From assembly GCA_903915315.1 (NCBI GenBank), contig CAIWSO010000576.1, positions 1-11,880 of the forward strand: a stretch of DNA of 11,880 nt, in the 5' to 3' direction. Under the pieces are notes generated by a model that saw only the letters and a program-made list of their open reading frames with translations, searched no databases and had not been told where the DNA came from. Position 1 is the stretch's first letter; the number at the start of each line of letters is the position of its first letter. The stretch is from an uncultured Spartobacteria bacterium (GTDB lineage: Bacteria; Verrucomicrobiota; Verrucomicrobiia; Chthoniobacterales; Terrimicrobiaceae). Made by a program: the position numbers and the translations under genes. Shown here in pieces: positions 1 to 6,870 of the stretch.

Positions 1-146
1 CCAATCTCCAGATCCCGCGCCAGAGTCGTCTTGCCGACCTGGCGAGAGCCCAACAATACCACCACGGGAGTTTGCAAAACCCGTTTTTTTAATCCTAAAT
101 TCGGCAGTTGAGTAACTGAAGTAGGCGCGGAAGTTGCTTGCGGCAT
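1..146 (-). CDS. P-loop ATPase, AAA_14/DUF4143-like, N-terminal part only (runs off left edge)
   Basis: Reading leftward from an ATG at 146, 48 complete codons stay open to the window edge. Residues 28-32 (VVVLL) form a hydrophobic strand, followed by a Walker A P-loop at 33-41, GSRQVGKTT, with K39 and T40 as the nucleotide-binding residues. The string LLGSRQVGKTTLAR is typical of the AAA_14 ATPases that carry a C-terminal DUF4143 domain; that family is common, of poorly defined function, and often toxin-antitoxin-like or mobile. The C-terminal part lies outside the window, so the family call rests on the P-loop alone. Residues 1-19 are encoded inside the IS1380 left end, including its terminal repeat (codons at 90-113), so the native N-terminus may have been replaced. 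It overlaps the transposase start on the other strand. No Shine-Dalgarno motif precedes the ATG. TTG at residue 24 or GTG at residue 28 are alternative starts outside the IS. Confidence 0.6.
   Translation of the reverse strand, partial: MPQATSAPTSVTQLPNLGLKKRVLQTPVVVLLGSRQVGKTTLARDLEI
90..112 (+). repeat. Left terminal inverted repeat of the IS1380 element
   Basis: TAATCCTAAATTCGGCAGTT followed by GAG is the reverse complement of 1738-1760 except for one base (T at 101 against the C expected from the right end). The outermost TAAT may be target sequence rather than element, because IS1380 ends usually start with CC. Confidence 0.88.
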
Positions 147-1720
147 GTGTGATGGAATCAAATTCCTTGTCCGAGACAGCTCACCCTGAGGGTGAGGAAA
201 AAAATCACAGTTCTTTTCAGGAAAAAACGACCGGCAACGCGCCGCCACTGATGTCAGTCGATACCGAAGGCGGTCGTTATCATGTCCAATGGGATGATTC
301 GGCTCCAATGACTCCATTGGGACAATTGGTTTTCTTCGCCCAGTTTCTCCATGCCGGAGGGCGGTGGGAGGATTTTTGCAGCGAGGCCCCCTTCGGTTTC
401 ACGAGCCCCAATGCCCCCAGTCATGAGGATGTTCTTGGCTCGCTGGCTCTTTCCATTTTGTGTGGTCATACACGCTATGCCCATGTCAATGCTTTGCGCT
501 TTGACACGGTGACCCCACCGATGTTGGGGATGCACAAGGTTGTCAGCGAGGATAGCGCCCGGCGCAACCTCAAGAAGCTCGACCAAATCGGGGCGCGCCA
601 CTGGCAAGCTAAGCACCTTCGCGCCACTTGGGAGCGCTTGCTGAGCGAGCCATGGATGCTGGACATCGACACGACAGTGAAGACAGTCTTCGGTCGCCAA
701 GAAGGAGCCGAGGTCGGATACAACCCGCACAAGCCGGGTCGTCCGAGCCATTCCTACCACACCTATTGGATCGCTCGACTGCGTCTGTGTTTGGATGTCG
801 AGGTGCGTCCTGGAAACCAAAACTCCGCCTCCCACGGTATGCCGGGATTGTGGGAGTTGATTGACTCGCTGCCTCACTCCTTACGCCCCCACGCCATCCG
901 GGGGGACTGCAACTACGGAAGCCAGGGCGTCATGGCCGAATGCGAAGCTCGGGGCATCCCGTACCTCTTCAAGCTGCGCCAAACTGCAAAAGTCAAAACC
1001 CTCATCGCCGCATTGGAGCAGAAAGGCGGTTGGGTGTATTGCGGTCAGGGGTTCGAGGGCATTGAAGGCGAACTCCAACTCACGGGGTGGAATTGCAAGC
1101 GCCGCGTGATCGTAGGTCGACGCCGCATCCAAACCGGAGGCGCCGAGGAGGAAAAAAACGCCCTGCCTCTACTCAGCCAGTGCGGCGAGTTGCCCATGGA
1201 ACTCGTCTCCTACGAATACATCGTCTTGGTGACCACGATGCCTTACGAGACGCCCGCCCTTGTCGCCCTTTACCGCGAAAGAGGCGATGCCGAAAATCCC
1301 TTCGATGAACTCAAAAATCAATGGGGGTGGGCCGGGTTCACCACGCAGGACCTCGACCGCTGCCAAGTCACTGCCCGCCTCATCGCCCAAATCTACAACT
1401 GGTGGAGCCTCTATGCCAGACTTGTGGATCGCGAAAGACATCGCGAGGCGGTGACAACCCGTCCTGAACTCCTGGGCGGAGTCGCCCGCCAGACCCGCCA
1501 CGCCGGGCAAACAAGAATCAGCGTCAACCTCAGCCACTCCAAGGGTAACAGAATCAAAAGCCAACTCGCCGAAGCCAGCGCGTTCCTACAAAACATTCTT
1601 ACAACTGCGGAGCAGTTGACCAATGCCCAACGATGGGAGCGCATCTTGCTGCGGATTTTTGAGAAATTCATCAAGCCCACGCTCCTCAACACCAGCCTCC
1701 CAGTTCCTGCCACGGGCTGA
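134..1720 (+). CDS. IS1380-family DDE transposase
   Basis: This enzyme cuts and rejoins the ends of the surrounding insertion sequence. It has 528 residues from a TTG at 134, or 522 from the ATG at 152, which I think more likely. Catalytic acidic residues are visible in an RNase H-like DDE arrangement: D179 in MLDIDTTV, D258 in RGDCNYG, and E387 in the C-terminal motif Y380-x2-R383-x3-E387-x6-K394 (within YRERGDAENPFDELK), the YREK signature of the IS4/IS1380 superfamily. The stretch YNPHKPGRPSHSYHTYW (196-212) is characteristic of IS1380 transposases. The C-terminal end is basic and helical. The frame is intact with no stop or frameshift, so it looks functional. No Shine-Dalgarno is seen. 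It lies antisense to the start of the ATPase gene to its left. Confidence 0.92.
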   Translation: MLAACVMESNSLSETAHPEGEEKNHSSFQEKTTGNAPPLMSVDTEGGRYHVQWDDSAPMTPLGQLVFFAQFLHAGGRWEDFCSEAPFGFTSPNAPSHEDVLGSLALSILCGHTRYAHVNALRFDTVTPPMLGMHKVVSEDSARRNLKKLDQIGARHWQAKHLRATWERLLSEPWMLDIDTTVKTVFGRQEGAEVGYNPHKPGRPSHSYHTYWIARLRLCLDVEVRPGNQNSASHGMPGLWELIDSLPHSLRPHAIRGDCNYGSQGVMAECEARGIPYLFKLRQTAKVKTLIAALEQKGGWVYCGQGFEGIEGELQLTGWNCKRRVIVGRRRIQTGGAEEEKNALPLLSQCGELPMELVSYEYIVLVTTMPYETPALVALYRERGDAENPFDELKNQWGWAGFTTQDLDRCQVTARLIAQIYNWWSLYARLVDRERHREAVTTRPELLGGVARQTRHAGQTRISVNLSHSKGNRIKSQLAEASAFLQNILTTAEQLTNAQRWERILLRIFEKFIKPTLLNTSLPVPATG

Positions 1721-1737
1721 TTTGCCCATTTTTAACC

Positions 1738-1760
1738 CTCAACTGCCGGATTTAGGATTA
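1738..1760 (-). repeat. Right terminal inverted repeat of the IS1380 element
   Basis: This is the partner of 90-112, matching at 22 of 23 positions when reverse-complemented. It begins 17 bp after the transposase stop codon. The final ATTA is probably outside the element if its true ends are CC/GG. Confidence 0.88.
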
Positions 1761-1810
1761 TCCGAGCAAGTGATACGAGCGCACAGTCTCTGCGGAAGAG
1801 CAGCGGGCGC

Positions 1811-3172
1811 TTATCCTAAGATCACTGGATCGCCGTAGAGGGTCGAGTTGCTGGCGCGAACGATGCGGACTGGGAATACTTCGCCGATGTGGCGTTGGGA
1901 TCCTTCAAAAACCACGATTTTATTCGTTCGCGTGCGACCAGTAAGACGCTCGGAGTTGTGGCGACTGGTGCCCTCGCAGAGAATTTCGACCTCGCTACCG
2001 ACAAGAGCTTCCAATTTGAGCGCGACATGGCGGTTCACTACATCTAGGAGGTCTTTGTTACGCTCCTCTTTGAGTTCTTCGGGGAGTTGATCCTCCATCG
2101 TTGCCGCAGGGGTGTTTTGGCGCTGCGAGTATCGGAAGACAAAAGCGTTGTCGAAGGCGATCTCGTCCATGAGCGAGCGCGTGGCGAGGTAATCCTCCTC
2201 GGTTTCTCCAGGAAATCCGACGATCACATCGGTTGTGATCGCGATGCCAGGGCGGGCGGCGCGAAGATCGGCCACAAGTTTGCGAAACCTCTCAGCCGTG
2301 TATCCCCGACGCATGATTTTGAGGATGCGGTCGGAACCGCTTTGGAGGGGAAGGTGGACGTGCTCGACGAGGTTCGGCAGACGGGTGAACGCTTCGATGA
2401 GATCCGAGCGGAATCCAATCGGGTGAGGGGAGGTGAATCGCACGCGGGCAATGCCAGGGACGGTGCAAACCGCCTCCAAGAGCTGAACAAACGGGCTTGT
2501 TTCGTCCCTTTTGGGAAATTCATGGCGACCGTAGAGGTTGACGATTTGTCCGAGGAGGGTGACCTCACGGATGCCTTTGGCCGCGAGGGTATGCACTTCG
2601 TTTGTGATTTCCTCGATCGTGCGTCCGCGTTCCTCTCCACGGGTTTGTGGAACGATGCAGAACGCGCAGTGCATATTGCAGCCTTGCATGATGGATACAA
2701 AGGCCGAGCACTGTCCTGATTCTAAGCTCTGGTCGCGAATGGTCGACTGCGAACCAGTCTCTTCCTCGACGTCCACGATGGGGCGCCGCTGGTCGTCCAT
2801 GAGCGAGTCGAGGCGACGCTGAAGAAGTTCATCCACGTAATCTGCCACGCGGTGGAACTTTTGGGTTCCCACGACCAAATCTACAAAGGGCGAATTTTTG
2901 AGGAGGGAGTCGCCACGGGCCTGAGCCATGCAGCCGAGGTAGCCCAGAACGAGGTGGGGTTTTTTGCGGCGGAGCTTGCGAAGAAATCCCATCTTGCCGA
3001 TCGCCTTTTGCTCCGCCATATCGCGAACGCTGCAGGTGTTGAGCAGGATCACGTCGGCATCGGCTTCCACTTCGGCCAGACGATATCCACGTTCGGTGAG
3101 CATGGTCGAAACCTGCTCCGAGTCTCGCTTGTTCATCTGGCAACCATAGGTCTTAATATAAAAGCTGGGCAT
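1811..3172 (-). CDS. miaB: tRNA-2-methylthio-N6-dimethylallyladenosine synthase MiaB
   Basis: A radical-SAM methylthiotransferase that adds the 2-methylthio group to isopentenyl-A37 of tRNAs reading UNN codons, using two [4Fe-4S] clusters. The 453-residue protein shows the full domain order. The N-terminal UPF0004 domain opens with YIKTYGCQMN and has cluster ligands C11, C47 (NTCSVRD) and C81 (LGCMAQ). The radical-SAM core has the CxxxCxxC motif CNMHCAFC at C165/C169/C172, followed by IVPQTRGEERGR, which is diagnostic for MiaB rather than RimO or MtaB. A C-terminal TRAM-like region follows (about 385-450, with the GRTRTNKIVVFEG stretch). Length is normal for the family. ATG at 3172 is the only sensible start and lacks a Shine-Dalgarno. 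It lies 74 bp downstream of rpiB on the same strand and is probably the last gene of a bioB-rpiB-miaB unit; the IS1380 right end sits only about 50 bp past its stop. Confidence 0.95.
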   Translation of the reverse strand: MPSFYIKTYGCQMNKRDSEQVSTMLTERGYRLAEVEADADVILLNTCSVRDMAEQKAIGKMGFLRKLRRKKPHLVLGYLGCMAQARGDSLLKNSPFVDLVVGTQKFHRVADYVDELLQRRLDSLMDDQRRPIVDVEEETGSQSTIRDQSLESGQCSAFVSIMQGCNMHCAFCIVPQTRGEERGRTIEEITNEVHTLAAKGIREVTLLGQIVNLYGRHEFPKRDETSPFVQLLEAVCTVPGIARVRFTSPHPIGFRSDLIEAFTRLPNLVEHVHLPLQSGSDRILKIMRRGYTAERFRKLVADLRAARPGIAITTDVIVGFPGETEEDYLATRSLMDEIAFDNAFVFRYSQRQNTPAATMEDQLPEELKEERNKDLLDVVNRHVALKLEALVGSEVEILCEGTSRHNSERLTGRTRTNKIVVFEGSQRHIGEVFPVRIVRASNSTLYGDPVILG

Positions 3173-3246
3173 GAATCAGAGCAAATTGCGGTAGTTGGAG
3201 AGAGTGAGCGAAGATATATCGTTCATTACCGCCGTGCCGCCCGCGT

Positions 3247-3735
3247 TCATAATGTCGTCTTGCGTTCAAGGAGAGCGACCATTCCGGAAACGCCGGCTCC
3301 GTCTTCGTAGGCGGCGAGTTCGGCGACACGGCGCTCATGGCGTCCGGATTCAAATGGGGTCTGCAGCCAGATATCCACGATCTCCAGCGCGAGGGTGAGC
3401 GGGATTGTGCGCTCTCCGATGGAAATCACGTTCGCGTTGTTGTGACGTCGGCAGAGTTCCGCTGTTTCGTGGCTCCAACAAAGCGCACAGCGAACACCTT
3501 TGACCTTATTTGCGGCGATGGCTTCGCCGTTTCCGGATCCCCCGAGAACGATGCCGCGATCGACTTCCTTGCGGGCAACCGCTTCGGCTGCTGGGATCAC
3601 GTAAAGCGGGTAGTCTGTGCTATCGGCGCTATGGGTGCCGTAGTCGGTAACCTCGTGTCCCGCCTTGTTCAAATGCGCAATAATGGCTTCCTTGTATAGA
3701 AATCCTGCGTGGTCGCTACCGATACTGATTTTCAT
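3247..3735 (-). CDS. rpiB: Ribose-5-phosphate isomerase B
   Basis: Interconverts ribose 5-phosphate and ribulose 5-phosphate in the non-oxidative pentose phosphate pathway; cytosolic. The protein is 162 residues from ATG at 3735. It opens MKISIGSDHAG (D8, H9), followed by TDYP (41-43) and the glycine-rich anion-hole loop GGSGNGEAIAANK. In E. coli-type RpiB a cysteine is the catalytic base (GTGIG-type loop); here the loop carries E71 as in the actinobacterial (Mycobacterium tuberculosis-like) subtype, as do RCALCW and HNNAN (H98) downstream. The start is fixed by an ATGA overlap with the bioB stop (TGA at 3734-3732), which implies translational coupling; a TTG at 3744 is possible but unlikely. 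The family also includes LacA/LacB-type and D-erythrulose-4-phosphate isomerases, but nothing here points to those. Confidence 0.93.
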   Translation of the reverse strand: MKISIGSDHAGFLYKEAIIAHLNKAGHEVTDYGTHSADSTDYPLYVIPAAEAVARKEVDRGIVLGGSGNGEAIAANKVKGVRCALCWSHETAELCRRHNNANVISIGERTIPLTLALEIVDIWLQTPFESGRHERRVAELAAYEDGAGVSGMVALLERKTTL

Positions 3736-4706
3736 GAAAGACAAGCTGGTTTGGGAACGTCGGAATAGGGGGATTGAGCCGACAGATTGAGTGTTTCGAG
3801 GAGGTCACGATCTTCGTCGACGCCGGGGTTTTCGGCGGTGAGCAACTTGTCGCCGTAGAAAACGGAATTCGCGCCTGCAAAGAAGCAGAGCGCTTGCGCC
3901 TCACGACTAAGAAGGCTGCGTCCAGCCGAGAGGCGGATTTTTGCCTTTGGCAGAACGAGGCGTGTGGTCGCGATGAGGCGAACGAGTTCAAAAATATCCA
4001 CGGGCGGGGCGTCCTCGAGGGGCGTTCCGGGCATGGGCATGAGGCAATTGATCGGAACGCTCTCGGGCGCGGGGTCAAAGGAGCAAAGGACCTCCAGCAT
4101 CTTCAGTCGGTCGACTTCTGTTTCCCCCATGCCGAGGATGCCACCGCAGCAAACGCTCATTCCTGCGCGCTGGACGGAGCTGATCGTATTGAGTCGGTCT
4201 TGAAATGTGTGAGTGCTGACGATTTTTGCGTAGTGCTCGGGTGAGGTGTCGATGTTGTGGTTGTAGGCGGTGACTCCGGCTTCCTTGAGCTTCTGGGCCT
4301 CTGTGTCGCCGAGTTGGCCGAGGGTCACGCAGACCTCCATGCCGAGCTCGCTCACCGAGCGGATCGTATCGAGCATTTGGTCGAATTTCTGCTCGCCGTC
4401 GCGAACGCCTTTCCAAGCAGCGCCCATGCAAAATCGGGTGGACCCATTTTCTCTCGCGCGCTGGGCGACCGGAAGAACCTCATCCTTCGTCATGAGTGGT
4501 TGGCGCTCGAGGCCGGTATTGTAGCGTGCGCTTTGCGAGCAATAGCCGCAGTCCTCACTGCACCCGCCTGTTTTGACGCTCAGCAACGTGCAAAGCTGAA
4601 CCTCATTTTTCGGCCAGAATTCCAAATGAACACGGCGGCTTTCTCCGATGAGATCGAAGAGTGGGCGGCGGTAGATTTGCTCGAGTTTTTCAAGATTAGG
4701 TCTCAC
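3732..4706 (-). CDS. bioB: Biotin synthase BioB
   Basis: A radical-SAM enzyme that inserts sulfur into dethiobiotin, the last step of biotin synthesis. The AdoMet-binding cluster motif CxxxCxxC is CSEDCGYC, followed by SQSARYNTGLE. Other signatures are STRFCMGAAW, YNHNIDTSPEHY, SVCCGGILGMGE and ESVPIN. RLSAGR supplies the arginine ligand of the auxiliary [2Fe-2S] cluster, and AGANSVFYGDKLLT follows. The frame is open from TTG at 4772 (346 residues), but the upstream 22 residues do not resemble BioB. I place the start at GTG 4706 (324 residues, beginning VRPNLEKLEQIYRRPLFDLI), which is typical of the family. A sigma70-like promoter at 4716-4744 would lie within the longer version, supporting the shorter start. 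The stop overlaps the rpiB ATG. No other bio gene is in the window. Confidence 0.94.
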   Translation of the reverse strand: MRPNLEKLEQIYRRPLFDLIGESRRVHLEFWPKNEVQLCTLLSVKTGGCSEDCGYCSQSARYNTGLERQPLMTKDEVLPVAQRARENGSTRFCMGAAWKGVRDGEQKFDQMLDTIRSVSELGMEVCVTLGQLGDTEAQKLKEAGVTAYNHNIDTSPEHYAKIVSTHTFQDRLNTISSVQRAGMSVCCGGILGMGETEVDRLKMLEVLCSFDPAPESVPINCLMPMPGTPLEDAPPVDIFELVRLIATTRLVLPKAKIRLSAGRSLLSREAQALCFFAGANSVFYGDKLLTAENPGVDEDRDLLETLNLSAQSPYSDVPKPACLS

Positions 4707-4715
4707 AGGGCATCT

Positions 4716-4744
4716 TTTGTAGCCAGCGTCCGGCAGGGAGTCAA
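4716..4744 (-). promoter_or_regulatory. Candidate sigma70-type promoter for bioB-rpiB-miaB
   Basis: On the minus strand TTGACT (4744-4739) and TACAAA (4721-4716) are separated by exactly 17 bp, matching consensus at 5/6 and 4/6 positions. Transcription would begin about position 4709, only a few bases before the GTG at 4706, so the mRNA would be nearly leaderless. Promoter rules for this lineage are not known to me, so this is a pattern match only. Confidence 0.4.
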
Positions 4745-4777
4745 CCGGCCGTTCAAGGGATCGGTATAACAACCCTC

Positions 4778-4805
4778 TTGAAACCCTCGCACGAGAGACT
4801 AATAT
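4778..4805 (+). promoter_or_regulatory. Candidate sigma70-type promoter for the superoxide dismutase gene
   Basis: TTGAAA (4778-4783, 5/6 match) and TAATAT (4800-4805, 4/6) are 16 bp apart, placing a start near 4812 and a leader of about 20 nt before the ATG at 4832. It lies back to back with the bioB promoter candidate, so the region 4707-4831 would be a divergent control region. Confidence 0.38.
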
Positions 4806-4831
4806 CCCGACTTCAATCTAAAAATATTATT

Positions 4832-5461
4832 ATGCCATTCGAATTACCTTCTCTGCCCTACGCCGCCACCGCGCTCGAGCCCAACATCGATGCCCGCACT
4901 ATGGAAATCCATCACGGCAAGCACCACGCCACCTATGTCGCGAATTTGAACAAAGCCCTCGAAAGCGCTCCGGAGTTGGCTTCGAAATCCATCGAGGAAC
5001 TTATCTGCAACATCTCCGCGCTCCCCGAAGCGATCCGTGGCGCCGTTCGCAATAATGGCGGCGGTCACTGGAACCACACCTTTTTCTGGAATCTCATGGC
5101 CCCTTCGGCAGGCGGTCAGCCCTCCGGCGCGCTCGCGGATGCTATTACCAAGACCTTCGGTAGCTTCGACGACTTCAAAGCCAAATTTGAAGCGGCTGGA
5201 CTCGGTCGTTTCGGTAGCGGTTGGGCTTGGCTTTGCTTGAAATCCGACAAATCCCTTTGCATTTGCTCGACGCCGAATCAGGACAATCCACTCATGGCCG
5301 GCATCGCGGAATGCCCCGGCACGCCACTCCTAGGCTGCGATGTTTGGGAGCATGCCTACTACTTGAACTACCAAAACCGCCGCGCGGATTACCTCAAGAG
5401 CTGGTGGAATACCATCAACTGGGCCGCAGTGGAAAAAAACTACGCCGCCGCACTCGCCTAA
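4832..5461 (+). CDS. sodA: Superoxide dismutase, Fe/Mn family, Mn-type signature
   Basis: Dismutates superoxide to hydrogen peroxide and oxygen in the cytoplasm; no signal peptide is seen. The 209-residue protein begins MPFELPSLPYAATALEPNID, a standard SOD N-terminus. The frame stays open upstream to TTG 4778, but those 18 residues are not SOD-like and overlap the promoter candidate. Metal ligands are H27 (MEIHHGKHH), H82 (HWNHTFFW), D170 and H174 (DVWEHAYYLNYQNRRADYL); Y35 is the gateway tyrosine. The second-sphere glutamine is Q150 (STPNQDNPL) and the stretch before H82 is GGGHWNH, which favours Mn over Fe, although cambialistic use cannot be excluded. Unusually, it has six cysteines (59, 135, 143, 145, 161, 169), one beside ligand D170. 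It is followed by a strong hairpin and then dapL in the same direction. The symbol sodA is given for the Mn-type reading. Confidence 0.94.
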   Translation: MPFELPSLPYAATALEPNIDARTMEIHHGKHHATYVANLNKALESAPELASKSIEELICNISALPEAIRGAVRNNGGGHWNHTFFWNLMAPSAGGQPSGALADAITKTFGSFDDFKAKFEAAGLGRFGSGWAWLCLKSDKSLCICSTPNQDNPLMAGIAECPGTPLLGCDVWEHAYYLNYQNRRADYLKSWWNTINWAAVEKNYAAALA

Positions 5462-5482
5462 TCTCATAAACTGAATTCCATG

Positions 5483-5516
5483 GCGCCCGGCGGCCTTCCG
5501 CCGGGCGCTCTTGTTT
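5483..5516 (+). terminator. Perfect 11-bp GC hairpin, probable intrinsic terminator after sod
   Basis: GCGCCCGGCGG (5483-5493) and CCGCCGGGCGC (5498-5508) are perfectly complementary around a CCTT loop, followed by TCTTGTTT (5509-5516), a T-rich but interrupted tract. It starts 21 bp after the sod stop. Only 24 bases separate the stem from the dapL ATG, so it either terminates sod transcripts with dapL relying on read-through, or acts as an attenuator or mRNA-stability element. Confidence 0.75.
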
Positions 5517-5532
5517 CGCTCACTTCCGTACC

Positions 5533-6777
5533 ATGGCCTTTCTCAACTCCAACTACCTTAAACTCAAAGCCGGCTACTTGTTTCCTGAAATCAATCGTCG
5601 CGTTAAAGCCTATACGGATTCGAATCCGGACGGCGCAGCGCGTTTGATCCGATGTGGGATCGGCGACGTGACAGAGCCTCTCCCCGCCGCAGTGCGCGAG
5701 GCGATGCACAAGGCGGTGGATGAGCTCGGGGAGCGCACGAGCTTCCGAGGGTATGGGCCGGAACAAGGCTATGAATTTCTGCGTCAGGCCATCGCAGGTC
5801 AGGACTACCGGGCACGGGGAATGGATATTGCCGATGATGAGATTTTTGTCTCGGACGGCTCGAAATGCGATTGCGGCAACATCCTTGATATCTTCGGCGC
5901 GAACAACCGCATCGGGGTCATGGATCCGGTTTATCCCGTCTATGTGGATACGAACGTCATGGCTGGTCACACCGGTGAAGCCGATGAAAGCGGGCTTTAC
6001 AGCGGCCTCGTGTATCTTCCGTGCGATGCGAACAATGGATTTGTTCCTGCCATTCCATCCGAAAAAGTCGACCTCATTTACCTCTGCTATCCGAATAATC
6101 CGACGGGGGCGACCGCCACACGGGCCCAGTTGACCGCTTGGGTCGAGTACGCCCTCGCGAATGACGCGGTGATCCTCTTCGATGCTGCCTACGAGGCTTA
6201 CATCCGTGACCCCGAGATTCCGCATTCGATTTATGAAATTCCCGGCGCGAGACGCTGTGCGATCGAGTTTCGCAGTTTTTCCAAAAACGGAGGATTCACC
6301 GGCGTCCGCTGCGCTTTCACTGTTGTTCCCAAAGACCTCAAATGCCAGAACGCGAGCGGAGAAAAAATGCCGCTTCATCCGCTTTGGAATCGCCGTTTCA
6401 GTACAAAGTTCAATGGTGTCGGTTACGTCACACAGCGAGCGGCGGAAGCTCTCTACTCGCCTGCGGGAAAATCCCAGATCGCCGAACTCATCGAGCATTA
6501 CATGGGCAACGCCGCCATCCTGCGGGGCGCTGCGGAGAAGTGCGGCCTCACGACCTTCGGTGGCGTCAACGCTCCGTATATCTGGGTCCGTGCGCCGAAG
6601 CATCTCACGAGTTGGGCGATTTTTGACAAACTCCTTAGCGAAGCAAATGTGGTCGTCACGCCAGGAAGTGGTTTCGGACCAGCAGGCGAGGGGTATTTCC
6701 GCATATCCGCGTTCAATAGTCGCGCGAATGTGGTGGAGGTTGCCAGACGCCTTGCAGCGCTTGATTGGACTCGCTGA
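5533..6777 (+). CDS. dapL: LL-diaminopimelate aminotransferase DapL
   Basis: A PLP-dependent class I/II aminotransferase that converts tetrahydrodipicolinate directly to LL-diaminopimelate with glutamate as amino donor. It bypasses the succinylase/acetylase routes to lysine and peptidoglycan. The 414 residues are full length. Visible family features are the N-terminal NSNYLKLKAGYLFPEI, IRCGIGDVTEPLP (39-51), FRGYGPEQGYEFLR, the VSDGSKCDCGNI stretch, YPNNPTG with N189, D217 and Y220 in LFDAAYEAYI, and the PLP lysine K251 in SFSKNGGFTGVR. These match DapL of plants, Chlamydiae and Verrucomicrobia more than aspartate aminotransferases. ATG at 5533 is the natural start; there is no Shine-Dalgarno, and the start lies 24 nt after the sod hairpin. 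Other lysine-pathway genes are not in the window. Confidence 0.94.
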   Translation: MAFLNSNYLKLKAGYLFPEINRRVKAYTDSNPDGAARLIRCGIGDVTEPLPAAVREAMHKAVDELGERTSFRGYGPEQGYEFLRQAIAGQDYRARGMDIADDEIFVSDGSKCDCGNILDIFGANNRIGVMDPVYPVYVDTNVMAGHTGEADESGLYSGLVYLPCDANNGFVPAIPSEKVDLIYLCYPNNPTGATATRAQLTAWVEYALANDAVILFDAAYEAYIRDPEIPHSIYEIPGARRCAIEFRSFSKNGGFTGVRCAFTVVPKDLKCQNASGEKMPLHPLWNRRFSTKFNGVGYVTQRAAEALYSPAGKSQIAELIEHYMGNAAILRGAAEKCGLTTFGGVNAPYIWVRAPKHLTSWAIFDKLLSEANVVVTPGSGFGPAGEGYFRISAFNSRANVVEVARRLAALDWTR

Positions 6778-6870
6778 GGATCGGCGTGATTTGATCCGCA
6801 GCGGGGTTGTGTGACGTTTCTGTTGAAAATCGGCCCTTGACCAATCGCGCCTTGGAAAGACCATGGGAAT

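Larger units (their letters stand above)
90..1760 (+). mobile_element. IS1380-family insertion sequence
   Basis: A single intact transposase gene is bracketed by 23-bp terminal inverted repeats at 90-112 and 1738-1760 that match at 22 of 23 positions. Element length is about 1.67 kb, in the usual range of IS1380. IS1380 ends normally begin with CC; counted that way the element is 94-1756. No direct target-site duplication is visible: the four bases outside those ends are TAAT on the left and ATTA on the right, which are inverted rather than repeated. The element sits between the 3' end of miaB and an ATPase gene start. The intact open reading frame and well-matched ends suggest recent arrival or continuing activity; this is inference. 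Confidence 0.88.

Noticed and set aside
2087..2719. A 210-codon plus-strand open frame opposite miaB.
   Set aside because: It is the complement of the MiaB radical-SAM core; no motifs of its own.
4778..4831. An upstream in-frame extension of the superoxide dismutase from TTG 4778.
   Set aside because: The added 18 residues are not SOD-like and overlap a promoter candidate; ATG 4832 gives the standard N-terminus.
6778..6870. A possible terminator from GGATC...GATCC just after dapL.
   Set aside because: The stem is only 5 bp with a long loop and there is no T tract.
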